From: Aphrophora alni
Lineage: Eukaryota > Arthropoda > Insecta > Hemiptera > Aphrophoridae
Reading direction: 5' to 3'
Assembly (NCBI GenBank): GCA_963513935.1
Contig: OY740765.1
Location: 149,507,830-149,571,829 of the forward strand
DNA length: 64,000 bases
Position 1 is the first letter of the stretch. Every line of letters begins with the position of its first letter. Positions 24,681 to 36,743 of this stretch are shown one piece after another. The notes beneath the pieces were generated by a model. It saw only the letters and a program-made list of their open reading frames with translations, was not told where the DNA came from and did no database searches. A program made the position numbers and the translations under genes.

Positions 24681-26145
24681 TTTGAATATCTTTTGAATTT
24701 TTTTTTATCTTATCTGGAAGTTTATTAAAAAATATTGCACCTGCTTGTGAAGGAAGTTTACTATACAAAGTTAACATGTTCTGTTTCCCACAATAGTCAC
24801 AAGTATTTCTGGTGCTATAAGTGTGTATGTGCTTGTTCAACACATGATCACACTTAAATTTAAAATATAAAATTACTTCCAGTATATATATATATATACT
24901 TGGAATTGTAAGTACTCCAAGATCTTTTAAGGCATTTCTACAAGTTTGTAATTTGTTTAATCCTGCCACAAGCCTAATAGCTTTTTTTGCAGCAAACACT
25001 CTGCATATTTTGTACTGATGAATTTCCCCAGGGTAAAATTCCATAGCTCATGTGTGGATACACAAGCCCATGTAGTAGGCTTTTAAGAGAATAGGAGTTT
25101 TGCAATATTGTTTTATAAGTTCGCAGAGCAAATACACCTGAACTTATTTTAGAACTGATGCTATTTACATATTCTCATTCCAGGTTAGCTTGTTGTTAAT
25201 AAGGAGCCCCAATAAATTTGCTGAATTTAGTTTTTCAACTTCTCTTTCTTCTATGAAGACACTTGGTGCCTGATTGTGGCTTTCCTTTAAACTGAAATAC
25301 ATATAATTTATCTTATCAAGAATAATTGTCAAATTGTTATCACACAGATACTGATCTGTGGCATTGACTTGTAAGAAGGCGTTCTGCTCTAGGATTTGCA
25401 AAGATTTAGCTTTTAAAAGTTAAAGTTGTATCATCAGTAAATTGAATTAATTTATCTACTGTTATTGCTGATGACATATCGTTTATGTAAGTTAAAAATA
25501 ATATCGGCCCAAGAACAGATCCCTGTGGGACACCCTGTTTTAACTCGCCCAGTTTTGATAGCCTTCCAGCAACAGTAACGTGTTGTGTTCTATCATGTAT
25601 ATATGATTCAAGCCAGATTAATGGCTGCCTTCAAATTCTGTAATGTTTTCATTTTCTATGAAATAGTTTGTAATCTACACAGTCAAATGCTTTCGAAAAG
25701 TCTAAGAAAATACTTAACACTTTACTTTTCTTGTCTAGACCTTCCACTATAATATCAATTTGATCAACTATTGCATATATTGTTGATTTCCCCTTTTTGA
25801 AAGCCATATTGGCCATTAAAAAGGATATCAAACTTGTCAAAAAAATTCAGGAGTTGTGACAAATAAAGCTTTTCAAAAACCTTACTTAACACCAGTCATA
25901 AAAAATTGGGTCTATAATGATTTAACTCTTCATTATCTCCTTTTTTTAAATAAGGGAAGTGTTGTGGTCATTTTTCGATGAGTAGGAAATTTACCCTCAG
26001 AGAAAGAAGACTTTACTATACTAATGCCTCTAGAGGTTTAACTGGTTCCTCCGAGCACTGCTTAATGAACCATGATGAAACTCCATCAATATCAGTTGCT
26101 TTTTATTCTTCATTCTTTTCATCACCCCCCCCCCTGTAATGTCCT

Positions 26146-26146
<1 letters not shown>

Positions 26147-26180
<34 letters not shown>
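26147..26180. repeat. (CA)n microsatellite inside LINE
   Basis: Seventeen CA units interrupt the LINE ORF2 and give a run of alternating Val-Cys in one minus-strand frame. Confidence 0.95.
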
Positions 26181-26182
<2 letters not shown>

Positions 26183-27639
26183 CGATAGGAACATAGAGGT
26201 TTGATTCTCTGCTTTATTTTCCAAAAAATTTAGAGTTTTACCATCATGTAAGTTCCGATTGAAAAATGTATTAAATTTGTTGGTTCAGAATATTTATTTC
26301 CCGCAATCTTCAAATTAATATCCACAGCGTTATAATTTTGAGTTCGGAATTCATTAATTATCCATGAAGTTTTGCTAACATTATTCGAGCAACATATATC
26401 TTTGGAAATTTCGTAAGATTTTGCTGCATTTATTACCTTTCGGTAGATACGCTTATAATTTTTATAAAAATCTTTAAATTCCCGGTTATTTGTAGATTTG
26501 TAAATTTCATAGAAAATTTTCAATTTTCCCCTGAAAACAAGAATTCCCTGCGTTATCCATCTCAAATATTTGGATTTATTCCCTATTTTTTTCTCTTTTG
26601 GACATGCAACAATGAGAAAAATTTGAATGTATCAAAGAAATAGTTAAATTTCTCATCCAAGCTATTTAAACTGTTAAGTTTTATCCAGGTTTCCTTTTTT
26701 AGCAGATATTTAAGTAAATTAATATTTTCAGGTCTGAAATCTCTGACCTCCCTGAACTGAGGCTGAATAGAAGATGGAAAATATTTTAATAAATCAATCT
26801 CCTATGCGTAATGGTCGGATATTCCAGACTGGGCAATTGAAACATATATAGAATCCCTAGAAACATTAGATATTACATTATCAGTCACCATTGCAGAGGA
26901 TACTCTCACTCTAGTGGGAGAGTTCACACACCAATCGAGACCATGTGTTGCCAATAGGTCACTCAGACCCTTTGTTTCACTGGAATTTTCAAGTACGTTA
27001 ATATTAATATCTCCACAGATAAGAAATTTATATTCTTTTAGGAACAGTGTTTTCAGAAGTAAGTCCAAGTAATCTAAAAATATACTCACCTTTACAACTA
27101 ACCATAAGACCAGACATTTCAAAATGAGTTTCTACACTAAGGTCTGAATTTATCAAGGAAGGGAAAAAAATTTAACTGCTGTGGGTGAAAATAGCTACTC
27201 CGCCACCTTTTTTTTTTATATTCTACAAAAGTTACCAGCTAAAATATAGTTCTTTAAGTTAAAGCAATGAATATTATCTTCATTAAACGCATGCTCAGTA
27301 ACAATAAAAATTTGTGGTTTACGGTCCAAGCAAAACATAATTAATTCATCCATTTTGTTAGTAGCAAATTGTGCATTCTGATGGATAACACTGAAATACA
27401 TTTGTTTACGTTGGATCTTTCCCAAGTTTATCTCCCCCACACTGTTTAGCTCAAGAGTTTCCTTGTTACTGACATTTACATTATTATATTATTTCTTTTC
27501 TTATCACTACAGTACCGTTTTTTCCATTAATATTTGTCTTCATTCATAAGGGTTGTTGATGATCTTGTTGAGACTTAAAAACGATTTTCTAGTATATGCT
27601 TCAACTTTGGTTTTCATATTTTCCTGATTATGAAACCTT

Positions 27640-28690
27640 TTTCCTACGTGTACAGTATGTATCAACAATGTAGGAACTTTTTATTTTAAGAATAAAATTA
27701 ATATTATCTACCAGATCTGCACACATTTTCACTTTTCTGCGGTTATTTAGATGAAGGCCTATTTTGGTGTAGTACTTCTATCTGTCAATCATTAGATTCA
27801 AATGGCACACCACAGCATGAGGCTGCTTCTCAACAATCTCACGTATAAAACCATTCGTGCGATACATATCTTCATTCAAATATTCATTATCAAATCTATA
27901 GGGAATAGTACACATTACTAAGTTAGTAAGGGCTGTTTTTGACAAATATAGTAATAGTCTGTACAAAGTTCTGTCCACGTCCCGCATCATTTGTTCCTCC
28001 TATTACCTCAATGACATCACGTTTAATAAATTCAGACACTGATATCAAGTACCCACAAACATTCTGTAATCCTGCATTAGGATAAAACAAGTTACAGATC
28101 TCAAACTCATTGCACACAGCTGTGGTCTGATTAAATACATCAAACAACCTTTGGCCATGACTATCCGCTAAAATGTGTAATTTTCTTTTTTGTTTATTCG
28201 CATTGAGTGACTTTTTAATTTCGCAAGTGTTATATCCTGTATAGTTAACTGATTTTTAAATTCCGTTTTAACTTTTTTTTTTTCAGTAAATATGTTTTTC
28301 CTGACTTGTTTAATTATGAACTGTTGTTCCTTATTTACAATATTGTCTAACTTACATTCATTTAAAATATCCTGAAGTCCATTTATTAACGATTCGGGTC
28401 TCTTGCTTACATTTACTGGCTTTATTTAGTTCTTCTTTCAGATTGTTTAATTTTTCTTCCATTAGTTTTAATCTATTTTCATGTGCTAAAATTAATCTCC
28501 TACGGTCCTCCAAATCTTCTTTCAGAGAAGACACAGGCTATAATAATTTAAGATTCTGTTTTACTTGTCACCCATTTTCTTTCACCCAATCATAATTCAA
28601 TTTGTCTTCCAGCTCATTTATTTTCTCATATAAGACTTTAGTTTCATTTCATTTAATTTATTTTTGATTGTGAGTGACAATAAAATTGCA
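27640..28690 (-). pseudogene. LINE ORF1 with coiled coil and SGNH/GDSL esterase domain
   Basis: The upstream part (about 28640-28400) is a charged heptad-like stretch, for example LEDRRRLILAHENRLKLMEE, consistent with a coiled coil. The next part holds the esterase motifs in the usual order: LADSHGQRL (block I serine, near 28165), IEVIGGTND (block III, near 28005) and YTKIGLHLN (C-terminal histidine motif, near 27760). CR1-type LINE ORF1 proteins are known to carry such an esterase domain. The frame changes between the pieces at 28147-27923 and 27990-27778, so the gene is broken, yet all the recognisable catalytic motifs remain. Confidence 0.7.
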
Positions 28691-29130
28691 CACAAAAAGT
28701 CATAATTCATACACACATTACAAAACACTTAACAATTATACATAGATAAACACATTTAAATTTTTCACAATAATAAGTTCGAAATCATTAGGCCTACAAT
28801 CAAAACAATGAACATTTTTGTATCAAGATAGAGGCAATATAACAAACAATTTATTATAATATAAATAAATAAATACTTGAACACTACAACACTCAAGTCT
28901 ATACATTTTCATCCACTGCCATTGATGAAATATATTGCATTGCAAGCGTCAACAAAAGCTATAACAACATGTCTGTCCATATCGAGAATTTTGTCATTCT
29001 ACCTGCCAATTATGGCTGAGGAACTCCCCCCCCCCCCACCGAATAAAAGGATTCAGAAAGTAGTAACTTCCTCAGACAGTTTTTAACGGCTTTTTGTCCT
29101 GAATTTGTTTTAATTTTTTGGAGAGTTTGT

Positions 29131-30960
29131 TTATAAAAATAACACCAGCTTGACTTGGCAATTTATTATGCTTCTCAAGTCTGTGTGGCCTCTTTTGAAG
29201 GTAATTTTCTCCCCTAGTGTTATAATTATGCACTTGTCTTTTTTCACATTGGGCATATATTTATATTTGTAGTACATTATTACTTCAAAAATGTATATAC
29301 ATGGTAAAGTCAATATAGACAGGTTTTTAAAAGCCAATTTGCAGGATTCTATTTGCCCCAGCCCAGTTATCAGTTTCACTGCTCTTTTTTGTAGTGTAAA
29401 TACTCATCTTACATTTACATTACAACAAATATATATTTGATGATAGTTTTCTGCATATGATGTCAGTATGTTCCGACCAGAAAAGATTATCAATTAACAG
29501 ACAAAGGAACTTTTGCTCATTGTATTTCTTCAATGACTTTCTCACCCAATGTAACAATTGGATCACTGCTGTTATTATTTTTTTTTTTTTTGTTTAGGTT
29601 AAAATGCAGTAGTTTGGTCTTATCTGCATTTATGTGCAAGTTCTTTTCAGCAAAATATTGACATGCAGAGTTTGTTTTAATAAGAGATTGTATTTCCAAA
29701 TTTTGCGTAGAATCTGTTGTAATTGTAAGTGTAGCGTCATCTACAAACTGAATGAAGCCATCAGTTCCAACATATGATGACAGATCATTTATATAGATTA
29801 GACATAATAATGGTCCTAAAACTGTTCTCTAAGGGACTCCATAGCTCACTAGGACTTTACCCTACAGTCTGTCTGCAATTTGGACTCGCTGTGTTCTGTT
29901 GGACACATACAAGCTCATCTAATTTAATGAGTGACCTCTCACACCACAATTGCATAACTTGTTTAGCAATAAGGTATGATGGACACAGTCGGAGGCTTGG
30001 GAGAGGTCTAAGAATATGTTGTTGTTGTTGTTGTTGTTTGTGCCCTCAATAATTTTTAGGTTTTCCCAATTTTCATTTTTCAACAGTAATTTTAAAAGTT
30101 TTATGTTATATGAATCCAAATTTCTTGACTCTTTATAGAGAGTTTTGGGTAAAGCAGGTGGATAGTTTGACAGGGTCAATCCCTGTGCATAATGATCAGA
30201 GAACCCTGTTTGTAGGATCTCTAAAGAGATTTTATTTACAGGTATATTTGTTATATTGTTGTCAATGGGAGTTGCAGAGAATCCAGTTACTCTTGTGGGA
30301 GAGTCTACCAACCATTTCAGATTATATCCCGCCAACAAACAGATTCTGGTCCAAAATAATAATATTTATATCTCCTGCAATTACAAAATGATTACCCTTT
30401 AAGGTTAGAAACTGGAGTAATAAATCCAATCTCTGGAGGAAAATAACTATGCTATCTATCGGAGCCCGATAGACTTCCAAACAAAAAATGAATTTACCCT
30501 TGCAAAGAAATTTACAGCCGGCAATTTCAATGTCAGTTTCTGAACAAAATTTTATCCCATACTTAATATCTTTAGTAATTATACTATCTTTTACAAAAAT
30601 GGCCACTCCTCCTCTTGTGTTGGGTTCTACAAAGCCTACTCGCCAGATAGTACCTTGGCAGATTAAAATATTTTATTTTATCTAGAGTGAATGCATGTTC
30701 AGTTATCACCAACACTTCTGGACTTTTTTTTATTACAGAATGAAATAAAATTGTCTATATTGTTAGTGGCATACTGTCCATTATGGTGTACAATTAAGCA
30801 TACTGAACTTTTGTTAGTTTTATTCAACTTGGATCTATTATGTCCTGTCTGTTCAGTAAAAAAAAAGTTCATATTGTTGTAGCTTTTCTGCAATAGGTGT
30901 AGAAGACCCCAAAAAATTACTTTTTGCAAAAGATGAATACATCTCCATTTGTTCATTCCT
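29131..30960 (-). pseudogene. LINE ORF2 remnant
   Basis: Endonuclease pieces include NGQYATNNIDNFISFCN near 30830, AIFVKDSI near 30600, VIAGDINI near 30375 and LVDSPTRV....IDN...FSDHYAQ near 30310-30190. A jump at about 30040 leads straight to FLDLSQASDCVHHTLLLNKL. Downstream a piece reads VLGPLLCLIYINDL and has FVDD as the catalytic box near 29745. The end piece (29379-29131) carries a thumb/C-terminal fragment starting MKLITGLGQIESCKLAFKNL. Stops and frameshifts are frequent. Confidence 0.75.
30018..30040. repeat. (GTT)n / (AAC)n microsatellite at a LINE deletion junction
   Basis: Seven GTT units give a run of asparagines on the minus strand, exactly where the LINE ORF2 jumps from the post-endonuclease region to the reverse transcriptase. 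Confidence 0.9.
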
Positions 30961-30989
30961 ATTAATTACAGTTTTCCTGTATCCTTCCC

Positions 30990-31410
30990 TTGGTGGTGAC
31001 AGATTATAATTGACACACTGTGTTTTTGTTAAATTAGAAAATCCCAGAAAATCTGACATTTCCTTTCTCGAGTCCAAATTTACACAACTTATATCATTCC
31101 TTTTTTTGTTGTTTTCAAACTTATCAGAATCTTAACACTTTTCGAAGAAGAGTCTTCTTACTATTAGATTCATAACTTTCCTGTAAGGAATCTTTTACTG
31201 TCAACACAAGTTTATTTATTTCCTGGAGCTCCACATTAATTTTAATAATATTTTCTACAAACGTAAGTAATTGTTTTAAGTCTTCCATTACATTTGAAAC
31301 ACATTGTAGACCAGACTGGTCCGTCAATCCAGATAGACCCTCAAACATTGAAGTAAATAATGGATGTATGCAATCTGCTATCTCCTCAACCGAAAATGTG
31401 GCATGCCAGT
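30990..31410 (-). pseudogene. LINE 5' region, ORF1-like fragment
   Basis: A minus-strand frame from 31522 to 31124 includes a Leu/Ile/Val-rich helical stretch (VENIIKINVELQEINKLVLT) that could be a coiled coil. Its position just 5' of the endonuclease suggests the end of an ORF1. No domain motif is recognised and the first residues of the frame lie across the palindromic junction, so its true start is unknown. Confidence 0.4.
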
Positions 31411-31415
31411 TGCTA

Positions 31416-31471
31416 ATCATGACAACAAATATAGAGGAACTTTTAAGTTCCTCTATATTTGTTGTCATGAT
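31416..31471. repeat. Palindromic junction between two LINEs, 25-bp arms
   Basis: The arm ATCATGACAACAAATATAGA plus GGAAC (31416-31440) is followed by TTTTAA and then its perfect reverse complement (31447-31471). It marks the head-to-head meeting of the minus-strand and plus-strand LINE copies. Confidence 0.9.
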
Positions 31472-31497
31472 AATAACAACATATACATAATAGCATC

Positions 31498-33875
31498 GTG
31501 GAAAAAGATTTTGAAATTTCATGTGTAATAATCATAAGTAAGGATATTGAGATTGTTATAGTAGGTCTGTATAGAGCTCCAACAGGAGACTTGGAAACTT
31601 TTCTGTTAATTTGGATGTATTGTTGCATAACCTGTTTAAAAAGAAGTGTTGGTTTATTATTGTCAGGGATTTTAATATTGATGTCCTTAGACAAACAAGG
31701 GTAACAAACACATTAAGAGATATTTTAGCATCTCATGGTATGGAGTGGTGTGTGAACTCTCCGACCAGGGTGGCAGGATCCTCTGCAACAGCAATAGATA
31801 ATGTGGTTACTAATTTCCCTGGGGAAGGTTTTTCGACGAGGATTGTTCGGTCTGGGCTATCGGACCATTATGCGCAGGAAATTGAGATTTTGACCGGTAT
31901 TCCTGAGAAAATGTTGAAACCCCAACTCAGAGAGAGTAAAGATTATAGTAGAAGTAACTTAGAGTTATTGAAATATCTTTTAAATAAAGAGAAATGGGAT
32001 AATCTCAACCATCTGAAGAATACTGATGACAAATTAAAATTTTTTTTGACTCATTTGTCTTCTTTTTTAACATAGCTTGTCCTATAAAACATATAAAGAT
32101 CTGTAATAAGACTAAGCGTAAAAAAATGTAAAAAATTAAGTAAAACTATTTGGAAGGTTATTAATGAACAGCGGAAGCAAACTAAAAAAATTAACAAAGA
32201 TATCACCCTTTCTATTGAGGGCACAGACTACTCTGATCCTTTTAGTATTACTCAGTGTTTTAATTCATTATTTAGTAAAAATTTGATTGAGGGTTTCAAT
32301 TTATCTGTGGATGATGTTGGAAAAAATGAAAGTTCTATGTTTTTTTCGCTTGTGAGTGTTGGTGACGTGTCCCGAGTATTCATTGAAGAATAAAAAAAAC
32401 CATGGATATTGATGGGCTTAGTACATGGCTCATTAAACAGTGTGTCGAAAACTTTCTGAGCCTCTTTCGGTTTTGATAAATTCATCTTTCTCCACTGGAA
32501 TGTTTCCATCTAGATTGAAGTTAGGTAAGGTAACACCTCTGCTTAAAAAAGGTAATGTAAAGGATATAAATAACTACAGGCCTATATCTGTTATGCCTGT
32601 GTTTAGTAAAGTTTTCGAGAAATTGTTTCTGGAGAAGTTGTTAAACCATCTGCAAAGGTGTAATATCCTGTATGAAGGCCAATTTGGTTTTCAAAAAGGA
32701 AAATCTACTATAGATGCTATAGTCCAGTTAATAGAATATATTGTTGAGAGTCTGGATGGTAAGCATAAAGTTTTGAGTGTGTTTTTGGATCTCTCTAAAG
32801 CTTTTGATTGTGTGGACTTTGTATCATTGCTTGTTAAATGTGATAAAATAGGTGTTCGAGGACAACCATTGTCATGGTTAAAATCATATTTAAATAATAG
32901 AACTCAACAGGTTACTGTTGCGGGTAAATTATCTGGCAAAGTAGAGTTGTCAAGTGGTGTCCCTCAGGGTTCAGTGCTTGGCCCAATATTGTTTTTAATT
33001 TATGTAAATGGTATTTCATCAGTACATGTGGATTAACTAATTCAGTTTGCTGACGACACGACATTGAATGTTCAAGCATAATCTTTATATGATTTGGAGC
33101 AGAGGGCTTCCTCACAAGTTAATGCTATTAAACAGTATCTAAGTTGCAATGGGTTATCTATAAACCCTAGTAAGACTAATTATATTCATTTTTTTTAAAT
33201 TTAAAATAATCTTTTAATCCGAAACTTAATATTAGGTTGGATGATAATGAACTAAATGGAGTATTTTCAACAAAATTCCTGAGTCTGTTCATTGATAATA
33301 AACTGTCATGGAGAAATCATGTAGACTATATATGTGCTAAAATTAGTAGTGGTCTCGTTGCACTGAGAAGTCTGAAACAATATTGTAATGCTCAGGTTCT
33401 TATAACAGCGTACTATGGGTTGATATATCCTTTTCTAAAATATGGAATCATTTTGTGGGGAGATTCCTCACTCCAGAATGTGACTAGAGTATTTGTTCTC
33501 CAAAAAACAGCCATTAGGATGATTGGAGGACTTTCTAAATTTCAATCATGCAAAGAAACATTTAAATTGTTTAAGATCTTCACCCTACCTTCCATTTATA
33601 TATTTGAAACAACCCTTTATTTTTAATTTAAGTGTAAGTACGTTCAAAATAGGGATTTGTATGATTACCATACTAGAATGGCTTGCAAATATTGGGATAA
33701 ACAGCACAGGCTAAATTTATTTAGTAAGTTACCTTCGCAGGCTGGGGCGCTATTTATGAATAACCTTCCTCCAGACTTGCTAGAGATAAATGATTATTCA
33801 TGTTTTAAAGGTAGACTAAGACGACTGCTGTTGTCTGGATCTTGTTACTCTGTGGAGGAGTTTGTGGGGCACTGA
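31498..33875 (+). pseudogene. LINE ORF2: endonuclease C-half, reverse transcriptase, C-terminal domain
   Basis: Endonuclease pieces include GLYRAPTGDLETF near 31565, RDFNIDVL near 31670, CVNSPTRVAGSSATAIDNVV near 31752 and SGLSDHYAQ near 31853. The reverse transcriptase frame 32440-33036 contains PLLKKGNVKDINNYRPISVM, EGQFGFQKGKSTIDAIVQLI, LDLSKAFDCVD and GVPQGSVLGPILFLIYVN. An in-frame TAA at 33033 precedes an intact LIQFADDTTL, and a second stop follows soon after. The later frames (33237-33626 and 33657-33875) supply the C-terminal domain with YDYHTRMACKYW and LFSKLPSQAGALF. The catalytic FADD is intact, but stops and frame changes prevent a full product. Confidence 0.88.
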
Positions 33876-34033
33876 CAGGGGTGTGTGGAGCCTCCATGTT
33901 TCTATCTTTTATATTTATGTGTGTTATTTTATTTTAATGATTGACTATTGTTCGGGGCTTTGTAATGTTGTTTGTAGTCTTGATCATATTTTATATTTTG
34001 TTGTATTGTGTATAGTTGTATTTTATATTTTTA

Positions 34034-34038
<5 letters not shown>

Positions 34039-34084
<46 letters not shown>
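34039..34084 (+). repeat. Poly(A) tract at LINE 3' end
   Basis: Forty-six uninterrupted A residues follow the LINE 3' untranslated region. The length suggests a fairly recent insertion, although the coding region is already broken. Confidence 0.9.
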
Positions 34085-34086
<2 letters not shown>

Positions 34087-34205
34087 TTGCTGGGGTACCA
34101 AAGTATTATTATTATTATATTGCATGCCTACTTGTAAATTATGGGACCTGCCTTATACAAATGTAATATTTGTCAAAAAAAAAGGATGAATAAATAACAA
34201 ATAAC

Positions 34206-36577
34206 AATATGCAAAGAAAATTATTTAAGCAAATATCTGATCAAAACAAACAAAACTAAAATCCACACTATAGTCCTGCAGTTAAAACATTTTTGTCTGT
34301 CGACCAATGTCCAATCAAAAGTACAATCAGTCAATATTTGTCTAAGTCAACAAAAGTAAGATTAAAATATGTGTATTATACTATCTTCAATCTCTTTCCA
34401 GTTCTTGATGGAATAAAATAATTATTTTTTCTTAATCAAGCAATTGTTCATTATTTAAACCAAGACACTACTCACAACTTCAATTTCCCACACACCAGCA
34501 CAAATTTTACTCAAATACATATACTTTTTACTACGTATGAAGAAACCAGAGAGCTCTCAAACACACAACCTGTTCTTACTTTGGTTGGTAATAATCACTT
34601 ATATATTGAAGGGTCATGATTTTTCTTCTCATTTAATATATAAAGTTAATATGTAAGCCTATGGTGAAACATTGGCAGCCAAGATACATCTAAAATACAT
34701 GGTAAATGCTTAATTTTAATATTTTTGGAAATGTTTTAGAATTAGGGCCTATTCCAGTTTTTTTTTTTTTTCTTTTTTTTCTTTCTTTCTTTTTTTTCTT
34801 CTTTTTTTTCGTATATACTATCCTACTTTTAGACAAGACTATTGTTTGATTTCCAGATAATTGTTAAGAAGACTGTGACCACGGTAATACCCCAAATTTT
34901 TTATATAGTCTTAAACAGTACAATCTACTAAATATAAAAACATAAAGATAAAGCGTGTGTACGTACATAAATAGGAAATAAGTGACTCAAAGTTGAGAAA
35001 GTGAGGTTAATTTACAGCCTCACTAGTATGGAATATATTACATAACCTGGCGTGACCTAACCTATTTGTGGAGTTATTGCACATTTAACTAAAGCTAAAC
35101 TTAACTTGACCTAATTTAAACTTCTAGATATGTTTCTCTAATCATGTAGGATATATACTAGTATAAAAATATTAATTCTAAAAGAAATAATAGTTTTAAC
35201 GAGGAAATGGGGTGGTCACACTATTCTTAATAGTTACTGATTTCAAAAACATTTTACTTTTACATTTTATTAAAACCTAAATGATTTATTTACTTTGGAA
35301 ATGTGCAGTACAAACTGCAACAAGCTCACCCTTTTACTCACTTACTCTTATTTTTGATTATGGGATTATGGCTCGATTGCAAGAATGAATCTTGCTCGCT
35401 TGTTTGGAGCAAGTTTATTCTTAGTTCATTTTAAAAGTTTAACTTCTTTTTGTTTAATTTCTGACTAGCTTTACTTTCTCTTTCAATTATACCTCTTTTT
35501 CAAGGTGTGTTTATTTAAAAAGCTGTTGGCAAAATCTATATGATCAAAGTGAAATATGAGCACTAATATTTCTATATAATATTAATTACACAACCTGAAA
35601 AGCACATAGGATTTATATGTTATTATAATAAAACACTTACACAGAAATTAAAATATAATAAAATTTAATTCAATAAAATAAAATAAAGTTTCAATTAAAT
35701 CTTTTTTAAAGTTCAAATTAAAAATATATCGAATGTTATTTGAATTTAAATTAAAATCTTTATAGTATATACTATCAATCAAACTAATATTAAAACAATA
35801 TGAATCAATATAATTGAAAACAGAACACTTACAAAAAAAACTATTATTATTAATCTTTCAAAATATACTTATAGCTATGTTGAAATAAAAATACACAGGA
35901 AATTCAATTATTCATACACGAACATAAATTCAATCAAAGACAAATTAAAACTTATATAACATAGATAGCAAGTTTATTTAATTTATTTCAATTAAAAAAT
36001 AGAATAGATTTATTAGGTAGACATTTATTTAAAGCCTTATCTATTATTGTTACTCTTATGTTCTAATAATAAACAAGTACAAATAAAAACTAAACTTTCA
36101 AGTTTTATGTATAATTTCAATAATATCTTAACATTCTATTCAATTAGCCATGAGTAGCAGATATTAAGAAAATAAAAATGAATTTAAATTATTTTAAAAC
36201 TTTCCCACTTTATTTTATCTATCTTTAAATTTTATTTAACGATTTGCCGAATATTTGTTTATTCGAAAAAGGGTACCTTGGTACGTTTAAAGATGGCTTC
36301 GGCTCCTGAATGGTGTTCAGTAGTAAGGCTGCGTCAGTCCCGTTCCTCAACGATTTCAAATTGGTCAAGCCAGGTAGACGATCCCGAAAGTCGGAGTCAT
36401 GTCAGGTGAATATTTTCTCGCAATACCTCGTTCTCTCGTTCTTTTAGCGTAGGAACTCTCACGAAACTATAACATGTCTTCTTATAAAGTCGAATATAAT
36501 TTTTTAACTCTTCTAAGTCCACTATTTGTTCGACGAAAATTTTCTAAGTCCTTATATCTTCAATGTATTTGAGTAGC
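34206..36577. other. Noncoding AT-rich stretch
   Basis: No gene or defined element is recognised. A pyrimidine tract lies at about 34758-34810. The part from 35640 to 36240 is extremely AT-rich. Confidence 0.45.
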
Positions 36578-36743
36578 AGAATTATGACCAACTTGGTCCG
36601 CTGTATAAGCCAGAAATTGACCTACTAGGTCCGATAATAAAGTCAGAATTCGACCTGCTAGGTTCGATGATAAAGTCAGAATTCGACCGACTAGGTCCAA
36701 TGATGAAGTTTGAATTCGACCTACTAGGTCCGATGATGAAGTT
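36578..36743. repeat. 33-bp minisatellite, five copies
   Basis: The unit resembles AGAATTCGACCTACTAGGTC followed by CGATGATGAAGTC, repeated five times (the first copy has one extra base). The period is a multiple of three, so it gives an 11-residue repeat (SEFDLLGPMMK-like) in the plus frame at 36667-36800. The surrounding sequence has no other coding signs. Confidence 0.88.

Larger units (their letters stand above)
24619..27480 (-). pseudogene. LINE ORF2: endonuclease, reverse transcriptase, C-terminal domain
   Basis: The endonuclease begins near 27390 with FSVIHQNAQFATNKMDEL and ends near 26805 with SPTRV....TDNVISN and SGISDHYA, the SDH motif of APE-type nucleases. The linker is at 26565-26230. 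Reverse transcriptase pieces include FKKGKSTIYAIVDQI and FLDFSKAFDCVDY near 25820-25650, and GVPQGSVLGPILFL near 25540. The catalytic box reads FTDD instead of FADD near 25440. The C-terminal region (25044-24619) contains YSTRNTCDYCGKQN and KLPSQAGAIFFNKLP. Multiple frameshifts and stops make it non-functional. Confidence 0.85.
24600..28700 (-). mobile_element. CR1/jockey-type LINE, near full length but decayed
   Basis: Reading on the minus strand from about 28.7 kb, the order is an ORF1 with coiled coil and SGNH esterase, then an ORF2 with APE-type endonuclease, reverse transcriptase and a C-terminal domain. This is the layout of CR1-superfamily non-LTR retrotransposons. Frameshifts and stops interrupt both ORFs. 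A (CA)17 microsatellite interrupts the reverse transcriptase N-terminal region. The exact 5' end and 3' tail were not resolved. Confidence 0.85.
29090..31415 (-). mobile_element. Second CR1/jockey-type LINE, internally deleted
   Basis: Minus-strand pieces run from an ORF1-like or 5' region (31410-30990) through the endonuclease and a reduced reverse transcriptase to a C-terminal fragment at 29380-29131. It is related to, but clearly diverged from, the LINE at 24.6-28.7 kb. The segment between the endonuclease and the FLDLS motif of the reverse transcriptase is missing. Its 5' end abuts the plus-strand LINE at a 25-bp inverted repeat. Confidence 0.8.
31480..34205 (+). mobile_element. Third CR1/jockey-type LINE, 5'-truncated, plus strand
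   Basis: The element runs from inside the endonuclease through the reverse transcriptase and C-terminal domain to a 46-base poly(A) at 34039-34084. A further stretch follows that looks like a LINE 3' end: it contains ACAAATGTAATATTTGT and ends in GGATGAATAAATAACAAATA near 34203. It may be the true tail or a second fragment. This is the best preserved LINE in the window. Confidence 0.85.

Noticed and set aside
28877..29086. 69-codon plus-strand ORF between two LINEs
   Set aside because: It ends in a poly-proline run from a poly-C tract, has no motif, and sits in debris between decayed elements.
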